From Nitrospiraceae bacterium (lineage in GTDB: Bacteria > Nitrospirota > Nitrospiria > Nitrospirales > Nitrospiraceae): a stretch of DNA of 9,213 nt. The stretch is taken from assembly GCA_011391455.1 (NCBI GenBank), contig JAABQN010000071.1, forward strand, positions 1 through 9,213. The letters run 5' to 3'. The notes under the pieces are model-generated. The model saw only the letters and a list, made by a program, of their open reading frames with translations, had not been told where the DNA came from and ran no database searches. Each line of letters begins with the position of its first letter. The first letter of the stretch is position 1. Position numbers and translations under genes: made by a program. Positions 6,709-9,213 of the stretch are shown one piece after another.

Positions 6709-6738
6709 AACGGGCAGGGGCGACCCTGCCCGTTTTGT
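6709..6738 (+). terminator. intrinsic terminator after the SmbP-like gene
   Basis: AACGGGCAGGG (6709-6719) and CCCTGCCCGTT (6724-6734) form a perfect 11-base GC-rich stem with a GCGA tetraloop. It is followed by a short T-rich run (TTTTGTT overlapping the arm end). It lies 24 bases past the SmbP-like stop codon and 18 bases before the next start. It therefore separates the SmbP-like gene from the amidohydrolase gene. Confidence 0.88.
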
Positions 6739-6755
6739 TATAGGGACAAGCGATC

Positions 6756-7544
6756 ATGCTGGTCGGGTTTTTTCAGTTCACTCCACGGTTCGGCGAGGTG
6801 TCGCACAATCTCGATACGATTGTGGCAGCACTCGACCGGGCTGACGCGGATCTGATGGTCTTGCCTGAATTGTGCGCGTCCGGCTATCAGTTCCTGTCGC
6901 AGCAGGAAGTCGTCACGCTGTCGGAGCCGGTGCCAAGTGGACCGACCACACAGCGGCTGATTGACGTTGCGAAGCGGCGACGGATGACGATTGTCGCTGG
7001 TCTTCCGGAGCATGCCGGATCTGCCTGCTATAACTCCGCCGTGGTCGTCGGCCCTTCCGGGTTCATCGGGTGTTATCGCAAAACACATCTGTTTTTTGAG
7101 GAAACGCTGTTCTTTACGCCTGGCGACACAGGATTTCAGGTGTGGGATATCGGGTTGGCCAAGATCGGCGCAATGATCTGTTTCGATTGGTACTTTCCGG
7201 AGGCGGCTCGCACCTTGGCACTCAAGGGAGCGGAGATTATCTGTCATCCCTCGAACCTCATCTTGCCCAATTGCCCGGACTCCATGCCGGTTCGGTGCTT
7301 GGAGAATCGCGTATTTGCGATTACGAGTAATCGCACAGGGAGCGAAGCGCGAGGCGGCAAAGATCAGCTGACGTTTATTGGAAATAGCGAAGTAGTCGCT
7401 CCACGCGGGACCATTTTACATCGCGCGCCGCGGGATCAGGAAGAACTCTATACCATCGAGATCGATCCTGCCGACGCGCGAAACAAAGCCCTCACACGCT
7501 ACAATGATCTGCTCCGCGATCGACGCGAATCCCTCTACCGATAA
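6756..7544 (+). CDS. carbon-nitrogen hydrolase (nitrilase superfamily amidohydrolase)
   Basis: This enzyme hydrolyses a non-peptide C-N bond, such as an amide or carbamoyl group, through a Glu-Lys-Cys triad. The triad is intact: Glu38 in LPELCASGY, Lys109 in YRKTHLF and Cys142 in ICFDWYFPEA. The 262 residues cover the whole alpha-beta-beta-alpha fold, and no signal peptide is seen. The FTPGD motif after the Lys and the LENRVFAITSNRTG segment resemble N-carbamoyl amidohydrolases and related amidases, but I cannot choose between carbamoylputrescine amidase, beta-ureidopropionase or another amidase. The ribosome binding site is modest (AGGGA about nine bases upstream). The strong terminator just before it means it needs its own promoter or read-through, and I found no convincing promoter. 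It is followed at once by a long hairpin. Confidence 0.9.
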   Translation: MLVGFFQFTPRFGEVSHNLDTIVAALDRADADLMVLPELCASGYQFLSQQEVVTLSEPVPSGPTTQRLIDVAKRRRMTIVAGLPEHAGSACYNSAVVVGPSGFIGCYRKTHLFFEETLFFTPGDTGFQVWDIGLAKIGAMICFDWYFPEAARTLALKGAEIICHPSNLILPNCPDSMPVRCLENRVFAITSNRTGSEARGGKDQLTFIGNSEVVAPRGTILHRAPRDQEELYTIEIDPADARNKALTRYNDLLRDRRESLYR

Positions 7545-7642
7545 CTGGTTGCGCTGGTTTATTTGGTTTGTTTGGTTGATTTCGTTTGTTTGGTTGAATC
7601 AGACGAACCAAACGAACAAACCAAACAAACCAGACCAACCAG
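7545..7642. repeat. long imperfect hairpin built from a 9-base period
   Basis: Immediately after the amidohydrolase stop codon, G/T-rich units repeat every nine bases (GGTTTATTT, GGTTTGTTT, GGTTGATTT, CGTTTGTTT, GGTTGAATC). A/C-rich complementary units follow (CGAACCAAA, CGAACAAAC, CAAACAAAC, CAGACCAAC). The outer arms, 7545-7571 and 7616-7642, pair at 24 of 27 positions, and the inner units can pair in shifted registers. The plus strand therefore changes from nearly C-free to nearly T-free at the centre. It is noncoding spacer DNA. No T-run follows it, so it is not a standard terminator. Confidence 0.85.
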
Positions 7643-7692
7643 TCTTGCTCGTCTCGCTTGCGCCACACCGTCCGGCGCGGTAGGATTAGCAC

Positions 7693-8253
7693 ATGAAAGC
7701 TCCACTCGGAAAGGGCATCTTCCTCATCGCCGCGCCATCCTTACGCGATCCGAATTTTCGGCAGACCGTCGTGTTGCTCTGCGAGCACGGGGCCGAAGGT
7801 GCGCTGGGTGTGGTCGTCAATCGTCCGACAGCGATGTCGGTTTCGGAGGCGTTACCGCAAGTACCGATCCTCGAAGGCCAACGGCACGTTCTCTTCTCCG
7901 GAGGACCGGTGCAAACGAATCAGGTCATGATGTTGTATCGATTGGATCAATTGCCTGAGAATTCCCATCATGTCTTCGATGGGATCTGTCTCGGCGGAGA
8001 TACTGACCTTGTCGATCGTATCTTGACTGCCCACGAGGGGCGCGAGGCCTTTCGCGCCTATATCGGATATTCCGGATGGGGCCCAGGGCAACTGGAGTCT
8101 GAAATGCAGACTGGTTCCTGGATTACCCTTCCCGCAGATCCCAGCGTGGTGTTCGAGAAGGATCCCGCACGTATCTGGCCGGACATCGTGAGCACCCTAG
8201 GCGAGAACTATCGCCATTATGCGGATATGCCCTTCGACCCCTCCCTCAACTGA
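7693..8253 (+). CDS. YqgE/AlgH family protein (DUF179)
   Basis: The 186-residue length and all the family hallmarks are present. These are the N-terminal GIFLIAAPSLRDPNF followed by TVVLLCEHGAEGALGVVVNRP (about residues 25-45), SGGPV at 69-73 and GYSGWGPGQLE at 125-135. Members are conserved cytoplasmic proteins of unresolved biochemical function. The name AlgH comes from a proposed regulator of alginate in Pseudomonas, which should not be carried over here. The ribosome binding site is weak (AGGA about eight bases before the ATG). The long hairpin between the amidohydrolase and this gene may separate their transcripts. The same-strand gap to the next gene is 62 bases and I see no terminator in it. 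The family call is firm. Confidence 0.95.
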   Translation: MKAPLGKGIFLIAAPSLRDPNFRQTVVLLCEHGAEGALGVVVNRPTAMSVSEALPQVPILEGQRHVLFSGGPVQTNQVMMLYRLDQLPENSHHVFDGICLGGDTDLVDRILTAHEGREAFRAYIGYSGWGPGQLESEMQTGSWITLPADPSVVFEKDPARIWPDIVSTLGENYRHYADMPFDPSLN

Positions 8254-8315
8254 TTCCCATCCGTCCCATTTCTCCGCGTTGCAGCCCTCGCTTCCAGAGT
8301 GGTACGCTGACTGCG

Positions 8316-9213
8316 ATGCAGATGCAGCAGGCCGTTTCTTCCATCCGGTGTTCTTCGTTCATTCTCACACTCGCGATCGTTAGTCTTGCCAGCGCACTAT
8401 CAGCTTGTGGGGTCGCCTATACGATTGTGAAGTCGGAATCCAAGCTGGACAGGCTGGCCGTGCCGATGACGAAGGCCGAGGTGATTGACCACGTTGGCCG
8501 GCCGGATCGTGTGCTGCGTGACGATGGTCGCATGCTGGTCTGGGAATATTCCCTTACCGCCCGTAAACAGTGGCTTTATGAGTTAGCGCTTTGCCCTCTA
8601 TCGGTCTGGGTCGGCGGCTGCATTTTCTACCCCTTCACCAACATCGTCGCGGACCACCAACGCGAATATCCCCATCACATCGTGCTGGTGAATGACGAAC
8701 TCTGTGCCTGGGGCACACCAGCTGCTATTTTGCAGCGGCGCCGCGCCTGCGCCTCGTCCGGTACTGCCACACTGGGGTCCGGAGGGATGAGTGGTCACCC
8801 TGAGCCGGTTGTGACGGGCGTCGGCCCGATCAATCGAGATACGATTCATCGCTATCGGACGATGGCGGTCATGGAGTTTGAGGATGCGCCAGACGCAGAG
8901 GGGTCTGGGTCGCGTGTCGCCGGGATGGTGACGACCTTGTTGTTGGATTTGGACGTCAATATGGTCGAGCGAACCGAGCTCGACGAAGTGTTCAAGGAGC
9001 AGGTTGTTCAACTGAAACATGCCGATGATGCCGACGTGCTGAAAGTGGGCAAACTCGTCGGTGCGCAGGCCATTGTGATCGGCGAAGTGCACCAGTGGGA
9101 ACGAACAGAGGGAGAGCAGATCAGCCGGGTATCGCTGGGGTTACGGATGATCGATGTGGAGAGTGGCCTAGTCTTGTTTCACGGGGAGGGGCACGGTTCT
9201 AACGCTACTGCCG
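8316..9213 (+). CDS. outer-membrane lipoprotein, partial: SmpA/BamE-like region followed by a CsgG-like domain
   Basis: The reading frame stays open to the window edge, giving 299 residues with the 3' end missing. A lipoprotein signal ends in the lipobox LSAC, with Cys31 as the lipidated residue. Residues about 45-80 (MTKAEVIDHVGRPDRV to VWEYS) resemble the small SmpA/BamE fold of outer-membrane lipoproteins. A stretch at 85-112 is hydrophobic. After a Gly/Ser-rich linker (about 147-165), residues from about 181 (RTMAVMEFED, MVERTELDEVFKEQ, GAQAIVIGEVHQWE, LRMIDVESGLVLF) match the CsgG-like lipoprotein fold, which includes curli secretion and FlgO-type proteins. The start could be the ATG at 8316 or the one at 8322, and neither has a clear ribosome binding site. 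It probably acts in the cell envelope. The domain assignments are by motif resemblance only. Confidence 0.78.
   Translation, partial: MQMQQAVSSIRCSSFILTLAIVSLASALSACGVAYTIVKSESKLDRLAVPMTKAEVIDHVGRPDRVLRDDGRMLVWEYSLTARKQWLYELALCPLSVWVGGCIFYPFTNIVADHQREYPHHIVLVNDELCAWGTPAAILQRRRACASSGTATLGSGGMSGHPEPVVTGVGPINRDTIHRYRTMAVMEFEDAPDAEGSGSRVAGMVTTLLLDLDVNMVERTELDEVFKEQVVQLKHADDADVLKVGKLVGAQAIVIGEVHQWERTEGEQISRVSLGLRMIDVESGLVLFHGEGHGSNATA

Noticed and set aside
6706..6744. A promoter for the amidohydrolase using TTGAAC and TATAGG
   Set aside because: The two boxes are 27 bases apart, which is far too long, and they overlap the terminator stem.
6738..7247. A 169-residue minus-strand open frame over the amidohydrolase gene
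   Set aside because: It is a shadow of a gene with an intact catalytic triad on the other strand.
7545..7642. A CRISPR array or intrinsic terminator reading of the repeat region
   Set aside because: The units are only nine bases with no spacers, so it is not CRISPR. No T-run follows the stem, so it is not a standard terminator.
7563..7958. A 131-residue plus-strand open frame starting inside the hairpin spacer
   Set aside because: Its first part is translated 9-base repeat DNA and the rest overlaps the YqgE gene in another frame.
8598..9092. A 164-residue minus-strand open frame near the right edge
   Set aside because: The plus strand holds a continuous 299-residue lipoprotein frame with a lipobox and CsgG-like motifs, which explains the region better.

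Overview
The window looks like a chromosomal segment of a Nitrospira-like bacterium (phylum Nitrospirota). This is an inference from three things: a SmbP-type histidine-repeat protein (the type protein comes from the nitrifier Nitrosomonas), a c554-like multiheme cytochrome, and short heptanucleotide repeats scattered through the spacers. No rRNA or other marker gene confirms it. I see no tRNA, insertion sequence, CRISPR array or phage gene, and the genes read as housekeeping or stress and redox functions.

Layout. The first 145 bases hold no gene I can support. A complete M3-family oligoendopeptidase (pepF-like) lies on the minus strand (146-1969). It is divergent from a small acidic-tailed protein of unknown function (2139-2477, +). 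That gene converges on a 105-residue TPR protein (2570-2887, -) across a spacer with inverted repeats. From about 2930 onward all genes read on the plus strand. They are a class II histone deacetylase/acetylpolyamine amidohydrolase-like enzyme (3036-3980), a membrane-anchored pentaheme cytochrome c overlapping it by four bases (3977-5275), a two-domain rhodanese (5362-6240), a secreted SmbP-like histidine-repeat protein with its own promoter candidate, strong ribosome binding site and terminator (6337-6738), a nitrilase-superfamily amidohydrolase (6756-7544), a YqgE/AlgH family protein (7693-8253) and the start of a lipoprotein that joins a SmpA/BamE-like and a CsgG-like region (8316 to the window edge).

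How the genes may work together. The deacetylase and cytochrome genes are probably translationally coupled, and the rhodanese could be read through from them past a strong hairpin. The SmbP-like gene seems to be a separate, highly translated unit. The cytochrome (periplasmic electron transfer), rhodanese (sulfane sulfur) and His-repeat protein (periplasmic metal binding) suggest redox and metal handling, but the sequence does not prove a shared pathway.

The most unusual feature is the spacer DNA. There are heptanucleotide arrays at 2995-3029 and 5200-5227, a 13-base word shared by two distant hairpin elements (2520 and 5294), and a long hairpin built from a 9-base period at 7545-7642. One such element appears to have been absorbed into the 3' end of the cytochrome gene, supplying its last residues and its stop codon.
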